Part shown: positions 42,250 to 50,343 of the stretch, piece after piece
Layout of the letters: each line of letters begins with the position of its first letter
Position numbering within the stretch: the stretch's first letter is position 1
Assembly (NCBI RefSeq): GCF_052118925.1
Contig: NZ_JBQKGG010000002.1
Coordinates: forward strand, 124,001-188,000
Source: Lientehia sp934351765
GTDB taxonomy: Bacteria; Bacillota; Clostridia; Lachnospirales; Lachnospiraceae
DNA: 64,000 bases
Reading direction: 5' to 3'
Made by a program: the position numbers and the translations under genes
Notes under the pieces: generated by a model
The model's input: the letters and a program-made list of their open reading frames with translations, nothing else
Database searches by the model: none
Told to the model about the DNA's origin: nothing

Positions 42250-43167
42250 TTACAGGCTTTCTTCCAGAATATACGGCGTTACCTGATATACGTAATAATT
42301 CACCCAGTTGTTATACAGCGCGTTGGCGTGCATCCGCCAGGTAAGCATGGGTCTCTGGCTGGGATCATCATTGGGATAATAATTTTTCGGAATGGCAGTG
42401 TCCATGCCCTTTCCGTGGTCTCTGCGGTACTCGCCGTCCAGGGTGATCCGGTCATATTCCGGGTGACCCATAACAAAAATCCGCTTGCCGTCCCGGCTCT
42501 GTACCAGGAATACTCCAGCCTCCTCGGACTCTGCCAGGATTACCAGCTCGGAACACGCCTCGATGTCCTCCTTCCGATCATAGGTATAACGGGAATGAGG
42601 TGCACGAAATACATCATCGAAGCCACGCACCAGAGGCACCGTCCGGTCGATGACACGGTGCTCATAGATCCCGAACAGCTTCTTATCCATGATATGCTTC
42701 TGGATTCCGTAATGATGATAAAGCCCCGCCTGGGCCCCCCAGCAGATATGAACGGTGGAGGTTACATGGGTGGTGGTCCAGTCCATGATCTTCGCCAGCT
42801 CCGGCCAGTAATCCACATCCTCAAACTCCATCTGCTCCACCGGTGCGCCGGTGATAATCATACCGTCAAACTTCTGCTTCCGGATCTGATCAAAGGTCAC
42901 ATAAAACTTGTTTAAATGGCTCACCGATGTATGGGTGGACTCGTGGCTGGACATATGGAGAAACGTAATGTCAAGCTGGAGGGGCGTATTGGAAAGCGCG
43001 CGGAGAAGCTGAGTCTCCGTGTCTTCCTTGATGGGCATCAGGTTCAAGATCACAATCTGGAGGGGACGGATATCCTGGGAAAGGGCACGGTCCTCATCCA
43101 TCATGAAAATATTTTCGGTTTCAAGAATTGCTCTTGCGGGCAGATCGTTCTGTACTTTAATCGGCAT
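42250..43167 (-). CDS. metA: Homoserine O-acetyltransferase (MetA type)
   Basis: Acylates homoserine for methionine synthesis. 305 residues of the MetA family. The nucleophile is C142 in HICWGAQAG, with His and Glu in VMGHPEYD. Residue 111 is Glu in GAPVEQMEFEDV; in studied MetA proteins Glu here specifies acetyl-CoA and Gly specifies succinyl-CoA, so I call an acetyltransferase. It overlaps the end of ligA by 11 bases and is the last gene of rluF-ligA-metA. No SAM riboswitch or T-box is seen before the operon. Confidence 0.93.
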   Translation of the reverse strand: MPIKVQNDLPARAILETENIFMMDEDRALSQDIRPLQIVILNLMPIKEDTETQLLRALSNTPLQLDITFLHMSSHESTHTSVSHLNKFYVTFDQIRKQKFDGMIITGAPVEQMEFEDVDYWPELAKIMDWTTTHVTSTVHICWGAQAGLYHHYGIQKHIMDKKLFGIYEHRVIDRTVPLVRGFDDVFRAPHSRYTYDRKEDIEACSELVILAESEEAGVFLVQSRDGKRIFVMGHPEYDRITLDGEYRRDHGKGMDTAIPKNYYPNDDPSQRPMLTWRMHANALYNNWVNYYVYQVTPYILEESL

Positions 43168-45130
43168 GTCTGTTCTCCTGTCTTGTCATCGCAAGGAACT
43201 CCGCTTCCGTAAGAATGGGAATTCCCAGCTCCTTCGCCTTTTTATTTTTGGAGGAGCCTGATGTGCTGTCATTGTTAATGAGGTAATCGGTTTTTGAAGT
43301 CACCGAGCCGGTCACCTTTCCGCCCAGAGATTCGATGAACGCCTTCGCCTCGCTTCGGTTGGCGAACTGCTCCACGCTCCCGGTGATCACAAAGGTCTTT
43401 CCGGCAAGGATCTGAGATTCCGCTGATGGCGTTTCTGTTTCAAACGTCACCAGCTTTAACATTCGATCTGCCTCCTCATTATGCTTTTCCGATGCAAAAT
43501 AAGCCAGGATCCCGTCCGCGATCACCGGACCGATCCCCTCAATCTTCTCCAGCTCCTCCCGCTTTGCATGGCGGAGAGCATCAAAATCATCGGAAAACGC
43601 ACGGCACAGTACCTTGGCATTGGCGGCGCCGATCCCGGCGATTCCCAGTCCGTACACAAACCGCGCCATGGTCGTATGCTTCGCCCGCTCCAGCGCAGCC
43701 TGGAGATTTTCGTAGGACTTTTCTCCAAACCCATCCATGGAAACGATCTGTTCTTTATAGCGGTCCAGCAGGAACAGATCGGCAAATTCTTTCACAAAGC
43801 CCTGATCCACAAATTTTTCCAGTGTCGCCTCCGAAAGCCCGTCGATGTTCATGGCATCGCGGCTCACAAAAAGCGAAAAGCGCTTGATTTTCTTGGCAGG
43901 GCACTCACCGTTTTCACAGTACAGTGTTTTTACCCCGTTTTCATTGTGAATCCTGGTTGGTCCTCCGCAGACCGGGCAGATCTCCGGAATTGCTGCCGAT
44001 CCGCTCCTTGTGAGATTTTCCGCGATCTGGGGAATGATCATGTTGGCCTTATAAACCGTGATCTCATCCCCCTCGCCCAGCTCCAGTGCTTCCACAATAC
44101 TCACGTTATGGACACTGGCGCGGCTTACGGTCGTGCCCTCCAGCTCCACCGGCTCAAAGACCGCCACCGGATTGATGAGCCCGGTTCTGGACGCACTCCA
44201 CTCAATATAGGAAAGATGGGTCGTCTGGATCTCATCCTTCCATTTAAAGGCAATCGAATCTCTGGGGAACTTGGCCGTCCGTCCTAGAGACTGTCCGTAT
44301 GCAATATCATCGTATAATAACACCAGTCCGTCGGACGGAAAATCATTTCCGCCGATCCGCTCCGCAAACTCCTTCACAGCCCCGGGCAGAGATTCCCTTG
44401 TCACCCGCTTATATTCCACCACATCAAAGCCCTGGGATTTCAGCCATTTGAACTGCTCCTCCCTGGAATTTTTGAAATCAACGCCTTCTGCCCGCACCAG
44501 GGAAAAAGCAAAAAAGTTCACATTCCGCTTTGCCGTGACTGCATTATTCAGCTGGCGGACCGTTCCGCTGCATAAATTTCTCGGATTTTTATACCGGGCG
44601 TCGGCCTCACCGATTTCTTCGTTGATCTTATAAAAATCCGAATACTTGATGACCGCCTCACCGCGGAGCACCAGCTCTCCCTTATACGGGATCTGAAGCG
44701 GAATGTTGGCAAACACTCTGGCGTTATTGGTAATAACCTCGCCAATCTCACCGTTTCCGCGCGTAACCGCCTTCTGAAGTGTTCCGTCTCCGTAGGTCAG
44801 CACAATGGTCAGACCATCCAGCTTCCAGGAAAGAAGCCCATCCTTGTCCTTCAGCCATTCTGCCAGAGCTCCTACATCCTTTGTTTTATCCAGAGACAGC
44901 ATCGGACGCTCATGACGCTCCTTGGGAAGCTCACTCAACAGCTCATAGCCCACCTGCACCGTGGGGCTTCCTGCCAGAGTCGTTCCCGTCTTCTGTTCCA
45001 GGGACAGCAGCTCGTCATAACGTGCATCGTATTCATAATTGCTCATGATCTCGCGGCTTTCCTGATAGTAAGCCTTCGATGCTTCCCGAAGCTGTTCCAC
45101 CAGCTCCTTCATCCGCGTCATTTTTTCCAT
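43157..45130 (-). CDS. ligA: NAD-dependent DNA ligase LigA
   Basis: Seals nicks using NAD. About 657 residues. The NAD domain Ia has NYEYDARYDEL, the adenylated lysine is in SWKLDGLTIV, and later nucleotidyltransferase motifs follow. A zinc finger (CPVCGGPTR...CENGECPAKK), helix-hairpin-helix repeats (GLGIAGIGAANA, EKIEGIGPVIADGI) and a C-terminal BRCT domain (GKTFVITGSVEQFANRSEAK) complete it. The start is uncertain: ATG at 45130 is reported, with a GTG at 45148 and an ATG at 45121 as alternatives; none has an ideal ribosome site. It is followed closely by metA. Confidence 0.93.
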   Translation of the reverse strand: MEKMTRMKELVEQLREASKAYYQESREIMSNYEYDARYDELLSLEQKTGTTLAGSPTVQVGYELLSELPKERHERPMLSLDKTKDVGALAEWLKDKDGLLSWKLDGLTIVLTYGDGTLQKAVTRGNGEIGEVITNNARVFANIPLQIPYKGELVLRGEAVIKYSDFYKINEEIGEADARYKNPRNLCSGTVRQLNNAVTAKRNVNFFAFSLVRAEGVDFKNSREEQFKWLKSQGFDVVEYKRVTRESLPGAVKEFAERIGGNDFPSDGLVLLYDDIAYGQSLGRTAKFPRDSIAFKWKDEIQTTHLSYIEWSASRTGLINPVAVFEPVELEGTTVSRASVHNVSIVEALELGEGDEITVYKANMIIPQIAENLTRSGSAAIPEICPVCGGPTRIHNENGVKTLYCENGECPAKKIKRFSLFVSRDAMNIDGLSEATLEKFVDQGFVKEFADLFLLDRYKEQIVSMDGFGEKSYENLQAALERAKHTTMARFVYGLGIAGIGAANAKVLCRAFSDDFDALRHAKREELEKIEGIGPVIADGILAYFASEKHNEEADRMLKLVTFETETPSAESQILAGKTFVITGSVEQFANRSEAKAFIESLGGKVTGSVTSKTDYLINNDSTSGSSKNKKAKELGIPILTEAEFLAMTRQENRHAD

Positions 45131-45160
45131 ATGCTCCACGGCTGTCACCTGCCTTCTGTC

Positions 45161-45910
45161 TTACTTATGTTTATGGGTCTCCCGATAAGGACGGCCGCTG
45201 GAATTTTTTAACCGACGCTCCAGCTCCCGCTGCTCTGCTTCTGTTGCCTCCCGATAGCCGCCGGAGGGGATTCCATCCAGGGTAAATTCCATGACACGAA
45301 TCCTCTTTAATGCCACAACCCGGTAACCGAAATATTCACACATCCGACGGATCTGGCGATTCAGTCCCTGGGTTAAAATGATCTTAAACTGGCGGACACC
45401 GGTTTTCTCGGTCTTACAGGGCGCTGTCACCGTATCCAGGATCGGAACGCCGCGGCTCATGGCCTCTAAAAACTCCGGTGTCACCGGCCGGTTCACCGTC
45501 ACCAGATATTCTTTTTCATGGTGGTTGCCGCCCCGAAGGATTTTATTGACCAGTTCTCCCCGGTTCGTCATAAGGATCAGTCCCTCTGATTCCTTATCCA
45601 GCCGTCCAACCGGATAGACACGAACGGGATAATTCACCATGTCTACAATGTTTTTCTCGCCCTTGAATTCCGCTGTCGTGCAGACGATCCCGGCAGGCTT
45701 GTTGACCAGCAAAAGCACCGGGCGGTCTTTTCCGCCGACCATGGTGCCGTCAACCTCCACCTGGTCTCCCGGAAGGATCTTCTGTCCCATGGCCGGAAGT
45801 TCGCCGTTCACGGTCACACGGCCTTCTTCCACCATGCGGTCCGCCTCTCTTCTGGAACAGATACCGGCCTCACTCAGATATTTATTTAAACGGATTCCTG
45901 TTTCTTCCAT
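45161..45910 (-). CDS. rluF: 23S rRNA pseudouridine synthase, RluF-like
   Basis: 249 residues. An S4 RNA-binding domain (RLNKYLSEAGICSRREADRMV) precedes the catalytic domain with the active-site Asp in VGRLDKESEGLILMTN. GLNRQIRRMCEYFGYRV is typical of RluB/E/F; the segment GGNHHEKEYLVTVNRP and the length favour RluF. It modifies large-subunit rRNA. First gene of the operon with ligA and metA; 30 bases to the ligA start. Confidence 0.88.
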   Translation of the reverse strand: MEETGIRLNKYLSEAGICSRREADRMVEEGRVTVNGELPAMGQKILPGDQVEVDGTMVGGKDRPVLLLVNKPAGIVCTTAEFKGEKNIVDMVNYPVRVYPVGRLDKESEGLILMTNRGELVNKILRGGNHHEKEYLVTVNRPVTPEFLEAMSRGVPILDTVTAPCKTEKTGVRQFKIILTQGLNRQIRRMCEYFGYRVVALKRIRVMEFTLDGIPSGGYREATEAEQRELERRLKNSSGRPYRETHKHK

Positions 45911-46106
45911 AGTAATTCCTGCTCTCCGATCTGGTTTTATAACCGGCTTTCAGTATAACAAGAACGTCCGCCACTGTCAAGCCGGGTTCCGAGAATGCAC
46001 ACTGTCCGTCTGTCATAGACATTCCGTCCACGGACGGCAAAAGGGACCCGGATTTCTCCGAGCCCCATATAAAAAAGGAAAATACGATTAAGGCTTGTTT
46101 ATGAAA

Positions 46107-48560
46107 TTACTTTTTGCTGATCTTTACCTTTGTGGTCAGTGTCTCACTTTCCTTGTAAGGACGGAACAGCATGTAAAGAAGGAATGCTACCAGAGCAATT
46201 GCAATGATGAATGCGATCACATTGCCGTTTCCGGTAAACATCATACCAAACTGATATACAACGAATGCGATCACATAAGCGAATACGCACTGATATCCGA
46301 TTGCAAACCAGGTCCACTTAGGGCTGTTCATCTCACGCTTCATGGCACCGATTGCTGCGAAGCAGGGCGCGCATAACAGGTTGAAGATCAGGAAGGAATA
46401 GGCGGAAAGCTGCGTAAATTCCATTCTCATGTTAGCCCATACCTGCCAGCCGTTCTCTGCAACCTCATCGAATCCGCCGAAGAGTACGCCGAAGGTACCA
46501 ACAACATTCTCCTTTGCGATGAGACCGGTGATGGAAGCAACCGCTGCTTTCCAGAAACCCCAGCCCAAAGGTGCAAAGATCCAGGCGATGCAACGGCCGA
46601 TGGCTGCTAAAATACTCTGCTCCATATCTACCATGCCGAAGCTGCCATCAGCCCAGCCGAAGTTGGAGGTGAACCAAACCAGAATGGTTGCAAGAAGGAT
46701 GATGGTGCCGGCCTTCTTAATAAAGGACCAGCCACGCTCCCACATGGAACGAAGAACGTTGCCAACGGTCGGCCAGTGGTATGCAGGAAGCTCCATAACG
46801 AAGGGAGCAGGATCACCGGCAAACATCTTTGTTTTCTTTAACATGATACCGGAAACAATGATCGCAGCGATTCCGATGAAGTATGCACTGGGGGATACCC
46901 ACCATGCACCGCCGAACATAGCGCCTGCGATCAGGGCAATGATCGGAAGCTTTGCGCCGCAGGGGATGAAGGTTGTCGTCATAACGGTCATCTTACGGTC
47001 ACGGTCATTTTCAATCGTTCTGGAAGCCATGATTCCGGGAACGCCGCAGCCGGTACCGATCAGCATCGGGATAAAGGACTTACCGGAAAGGCCGAACTTA
47101 CGGAAGATACGATCCATAACGAATGCGATACGGGCCATGTATCCGCAGCTCTCCAGGAATGCCAGGAACAGGAACAGGACTAACATCTGAGGTACGAAGC
47201 CTAAGACAGCGCCGACACCGGCAACGATACCGTCAAGGATCAGACCCTTTAACCAGTCTGCACAGCCGGCCTTATCCAGACCGCTCTCGATCAGTCCGGG
47301 GATACCGGGAACCCATACGCCGTAATCTGCGTTGTCGGGCTCTTCATGCGTCAGAGCTTCTTCATAAGTATCATAATCAACCGGCAGCTCTTCGGTTACA
47401 TTTCCGTCATCATCATACAGATAAGCGGTTGTGGTAACCTCCTTTGCTGCATCGGTAAGAACGGTTTCCTCATCCGTGGAAGCAGCTTCATCCACAGCAC
47501 CCGCTTCGTCACATGCATCCAGGAATGCATCGATCTCTGCGCCGTAAGGCTCATATTCCTCTGCTGCTTCTTCATAAGCGCTTCTGCCGATTCCGAACAG
47601 ATACCAGCCATCGCCGAACACACCGTCATTCGCCCAGTCTGTAGCAATGGTACCGACAGTGGACACCGATACATAGTAAACAATGAACATAACGATCGCA
47701 AAAATCGGCAGAGCCAGCCAGCGGTTGGTTACGACCTTATCGATCTTATCCGAGGTGGAAAGCTTTCCGGCGCTCTTCTTCTTATAGCAGCTCTTTATGA
47801 TGGAAGCGATATAGATATAACGCTCGTTGGTGATGATACTCTCGGCATCATCGTCCATCTCTTTCTCTGCTGCCTTGATATCGTCTTCTACATGAGCCAG
47901 GGTTGCCTTATCAATCTTTAACTGCTCCAGCACCTTCTGGTCACGCTCAAATACCTTAATGGCATACCAGCGCTGCTGCTCTTCCGGCATGTTATGTACA
48001 ACGGCTTCCTCGATATGAGCCAGTGCATGTTCCACCACGCCTGCGAATTTGTGCATGGGGATTGTCTTCGTACCCTGGGCAGCCTTGACCGCTTCCTCTG
48101 CTGCTTCCATGATACCGGTTCCCTTTAATGCGGAGATCTCCACGACCTTACAGCCAAGCTGTCTTCCCAGCTCTTCCGTGTTGATCTTATCACCGTTCTT
48201 CTTTACAACATCCATCATGTTAACTGCAACAACAACCGGAATTCCAAGCTCGGTAAGCTGTGTCGTCAGATACAGGTTCCGCTCCAGGTTGGTTCCGTCA
48301 ATGATGTTTAAGATTGCATCAGGACGTTCTGTGATCAGATAGTTTCTTGCAACAACTTCCTCCAGGGTGTACGGAGAAAGCGAATAAATACCGGGAAGAT
48401 CCATGATGGTAACATCATTATGCTTCTTCAGCTTCCCTTCCTTTTTCTCTACGGTTACGCCGGGCCAGTTACCAACAAACTGATTGGATCCGGTCAACGC
48501 ATTGAACAGAGTCGTTTTACCGCAGTTGGGGTTACCCGCCAGGGCAATTTTGATACTCAT
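46107..48560 (-). CDS. feoB: Ferrous iron transporter FeoB with an acidic loop
   Basis: Membrane Fe(II) importer of 817 residues. The N-terminal G domain has G1 GNPNCGKTT (9-17), G3 DLPG and G4 NMMD, followed by the helical guanine-dissociation-inhibitor domain. Membrane segments start near 281. Between the first membrane segment and the next gate (about residues 327-418) is an insertion of some 90 residues very rich in Asp and Glu, not seen in standard FeoB. Later come gate motifs such as GTGCGVPGIMASRT. It is the last gene of feoA-feoA-feoB. Confidence 0.95.
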   Translation of the reverse strand: MSIKIALAGNPNCGKTTLFNALTGSNQFVGNWPGVTVEKKEGKLKKHNDVTIMDLPGIYSLSPYTLEEVVARNYLITERPDAILNIIDGTNLERNLYLTTQLTELGIPVVVAVNMMDVVKKNGDKINTEELGRQLGCKVVEISALKGTGIMEAAEEAVKAAQGTKTIPMHKFAGVVEHALAHIEEAVVHNMPEEQQRWYAIKVFERDQKVLEQLKIDKATLAHVEDDIKAAEKEMDDDAESIITNERYIYIASIIKSCYKKKSAGKLSTSDKIDKVVTNRWLALPIFAIVMFIVYYVSVSTVGTIATDWANDGVFGDGWYLFGIGRSAYEEAAEEYEPYGAEIDAFLDACDEAGAVDEAASTDEETVLTDAAKEVTTTAYLYDDDGNVTEELPVDYDTYEEALTHEEPDNADYGVWVPGIPGLIESGLDKAGCADWLKGLILDGIVAGVGAVLGFVPQMLVLFLFLAFLESCGYMARIAFVMDRIFRKFGLSGKSFIPMLIGTGCGVPGIMASRTIENDRDRKMTVMTTTFIPCGAKLPIIALIAGAMFGGAWWVSPSAYFIGIAAIIVSGIMLKKTKMFAGDPAPFVMELPAYHWPTVGNVLRSMWERGWSFIKKAGTIILLATILVWFTSNFGWADGSFGMVDMEQSILAAIGRCIAWIFAPLGWGFWKAAVASITGLIAKENVVGTFGVLFGGFDEVAENGWQVWANMRMEFTQLSAYSFLIFNLLCAPCFAAIGAMKREMNSPKWTWFAIGYQCVFAYVIAFVVYQFGMMFTGNGNVIAFIIAIALVAFLLYMLFRPYKESETLTTKVKISKK

Positions 48561-48635
48561 AGTTCTTCGTCCTTTCCTTGAATTAGTCTCCTCTAATCAT
48601 ACTTCTGAAAAAACAGCTCATTTCTGAGCGTTTTT

Positions 48636-48857
48636 CTAGTTGATCTCTATCATCTCGGCATCTGCTTTTCTCAAAGACAGCTCATATCCTCTCACCGTTA
48701 CCTCAATGGGATCTCCGAGAGGTGCTACCTTCCGTACATGGATCTCCACACCGCGTGTGATTCCCATGTCCATGATTCTGCGTTTCACCGCGCCTTCACC
48801 GTGGAGCTTCACTACGGTTACGGTGTCGCCGATCTTTGCCTGTCTCAACGTCTTCAT
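48636..48857 (-). CDS. feoA: FeoA domain protein
   Basis: 73-residue SH3-like protein that assists FeoB. Typical parts are MGITRGVEIHVRKVAPLGDPIEV and YELSLRKADAEMI. It lies 75 bases before feoB and 15 after the other feoA. Confidence 0.92.
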   Translation of the reverse strand: MKTLRQAKIGDTVTVVKLHGEGAVKRRIMDMGITRGVEIHVRKVAPLGDPIEVTVRGYELSLRKADAEMIEIN

Positions 48858-48872
48858 ACCATAATCCTCCTG

Positions 48873-49100
48873 TTAGTCTGCACTGGCCTGCACCATGATC
48901 TTACCTGCCATCTCCCGGCTGATCGCTATGCGGGATTCCTTTACGTTCACGATCAGATTTCCTCCGATGGTGGAAATCACAGTCACAAATCCACCGGAAA
49001 CAAATCCCAGGTTCTCCAGATGGGTCCGTACCCCTGAATTTCCACCCACCTTGTGGATCATCTGCTCTTCTCCGATGGGTGCGAATGTCAACGGCATCAT
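48873..49100 (-). CDS. feoA: FeoA domain protein, first copy
   Basis: 75 residues of the same SH3-like fold: KVGGNSGVRTHLENLGFVSGG and IGGNLIVNVKESRIAISREMAGKIMV (in two blocks). First gene of the iron operon. Having two feoA genes before feoB is common in Clostridia. Confidence 0.9.
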   Translation of the reverse strand: MMPLTFAPIGEEQMIHKVGGNSGVRTHLENLGFVSGGFVTVISTIGGNLIVNVKESRIAISREMAGKIMVQASAD

Positions 49101-49203
49101 AATTTTCCCTCTCTTTCGTCCGGCACGGCAAACTGCCGCCGTAATCTCACTGCCATGTCCGCTTCTCCGAGAGATAGTGGACGCTAACCAGCGATTTAAA
49201 ATA

Positions 49204-49265
49204 TTGGGTTAGAAACTTCTAACCCAACCAACTGCAATGTTAGCATGCTCTAACCTCTTTGTCAA
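49204..49265 (-). promoter_or_regulatory. feo promoter with two operator-like palindromes
   Basis: On the minus strand TTGACA (49260-49265), 17 bases, TAACAT (49237-49242). A palindrome GTTAG-CATGCT-CTAAC (49239-49254) covers the spacer and -10. A second palindrome (49204-49227, 11-bp arms TTGGGTTAGAA, 2-base centre) lies just after the predicted start. The GTTAG/CTAAC elements resemble DtxR/IdeR-type iron boxes. Confidence 0.75.
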
Positions 49266-49323
49266 TAACTTTTTTCATTTTCTCAATATTTTTTTGCCGG
49301 CAGCAAATTCCGGTCACGATGCT

Positions 49324-49815
49324 TCAATCCTTCGGCGTCTTCTTCAGTGTCTCCTCCAGTTCCCGCACTGCCGTCCCGATCTCCGGCGAGAAATCCAGAT
49401 ACCATTCTGTACTCTCTTTTATATAGTTTCGTTTAAATTTCTCGCTGCACGCAGAAGCGCTTTTCAGGTTATGAAGCCGGTCTGCCGCTTTCACCGCCCG
49501 CGCCATGGGATTTTTCTTAATCCCGGCGATGTAATCCGCCATCACATAGCCCGGCCGCTTTGTCAAAAGCCGCACGGCCTCCAGTACCTCGCGGCCTCCA
49601 AGTGCTTCAATCTCCGTCTCAGACGCATCGGTGTCCTCCAGAAGGTCATGAAACAGGCCGGTGATCTGATAGTCCACATCATAGCCCTGTGCACGCAGAG
49701 CCGCCGCCACCGCCTCCGGGTGGGTCATATAAGGCTTTCCGCCAATCCGATACTGTCCCGCATGCTTCTTCGCCGCATACTCATACGCCCTCTGATACCG
49801 CTCCTGATCCGTCAT
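49324..49815 (-). CDS. Small HD-domain hydrolase, Mesh1/SpoT-hydrolase-like
   Basis: 163 residues, a single HD domain. Metal ligands are H32 (YMTHPEAV), H56-D57 (LFHDLLEDT) and D112 (KAADRLHNL); E60-D61 matches the ppGpp-hydrolase ED pair. It is the size of a stand-alone small alarmone hydrolase and lacks synthetase and ACT domains. It would remove the 3' pyrophosphate of (p)ppGpp. Substrate is inferred; some relatives act on other nucleotides. Monocistronic, next to the 73-bp repeat tract. Confidence 0.82.
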   Translation of the reverse strand: MTDQERYQRAYEYAAKKHAGQYRIGGKPYMTHPEAVAAALRAQGYDVDYQITGLFHDLLEDTDASETEIEALGGREVLEAVRLLTKRPGYVMADYIAGIKKNPMARAVKAADRLHNLKSASACSEKFKRNYIKESTEWYLDFSPEIGTAVRELEETLKKTPKD

Positions 49816-49919
49816 GACATTCCTTTCCGGACTGTGTATTCCACCCCGTCCGCCTGTGTGTATTTTTGTTCAGTATATCATAAAACTAACGGAAAGGACA
49901 GCGGCTCCGGATTGAAAAC

Positions 49920-50261
49920 GAGGCGTTAGCTCGATTCCGCTTCGCTCCATCTCGCTATCGGCCGTCGCCCCGTTTCAATCTGATATAGCCACGAGACGTT
50001 AGCTCGATTCCGCTTTGCTTCATCTCGCTATCGGCCGTCGCTCCGTTTCAATCTGATATAGCCACGAGGCGTTAGCTCGATTCCGCTTCGCTTCATCTCG
50101 CTATCAGCCGTCGCTCCGTTTCAATCTGATATAGCCACGAGGCGTTAGCTCGATTCCGCTTCGCTCCATCTCGCTATCGGCCGTCGCTCCGTTTCAATCT
50201 GATATAGCCACGAGACGTTAGCTCGATTCCGCTTCGCTCCATCTCGCTATCGGCCGTCGCC
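49920..50261. repeat. 73-bp tandem repeat tract, 4.7 copies
   Basis: Units start at 49920, 49993, 50066, 50139 and 50212 (the last about 50 bases long), differing at only a few positions. Each unit contains GTTAGCTCGATTCCGCTT and CATCTCGCTATCGGCCGTCG and ends TCTGATATAGCCAC. The unit's junction sequence ATATAGCCACGAGACG recurs in inverted form at 50327-50342, directly at the groEL stop. There are no unique spacers, so it is not a CRISPR array. No open frame is conserved. Confidence 0.9.
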
Positions 50262-50266
50262 TTATA

Positions 50267-50324
50267 GAAATAAAAAAGGAAGCCCGCAGGCGAGTAAACT
50301 CGCCGGGGCTTTCTTTTTTATTTC
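50267..50324 (-). terminator. groEL terminator inside a long inverted repeat
   Basis: On the minus strand AAGCCCCGGCGAGT pairs with ACTCGCCTGCGGGCTT, followed by CCTTTTTTATTTC. Outer arms GAAATAAAAAAG/CTTTTTTATTTC extend the structure and resemble the palindrome family at 6148 and 9320. Confidence 0.8.
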
Positions 50325-50343
50325 TGCACGTCTCGTGGCTATA

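Noticed and set aside
49920..50261. CRISPR array
   Set aside because: The units are contiguous 73-bp tandem copies without unique spacers, and there are no cas genes.
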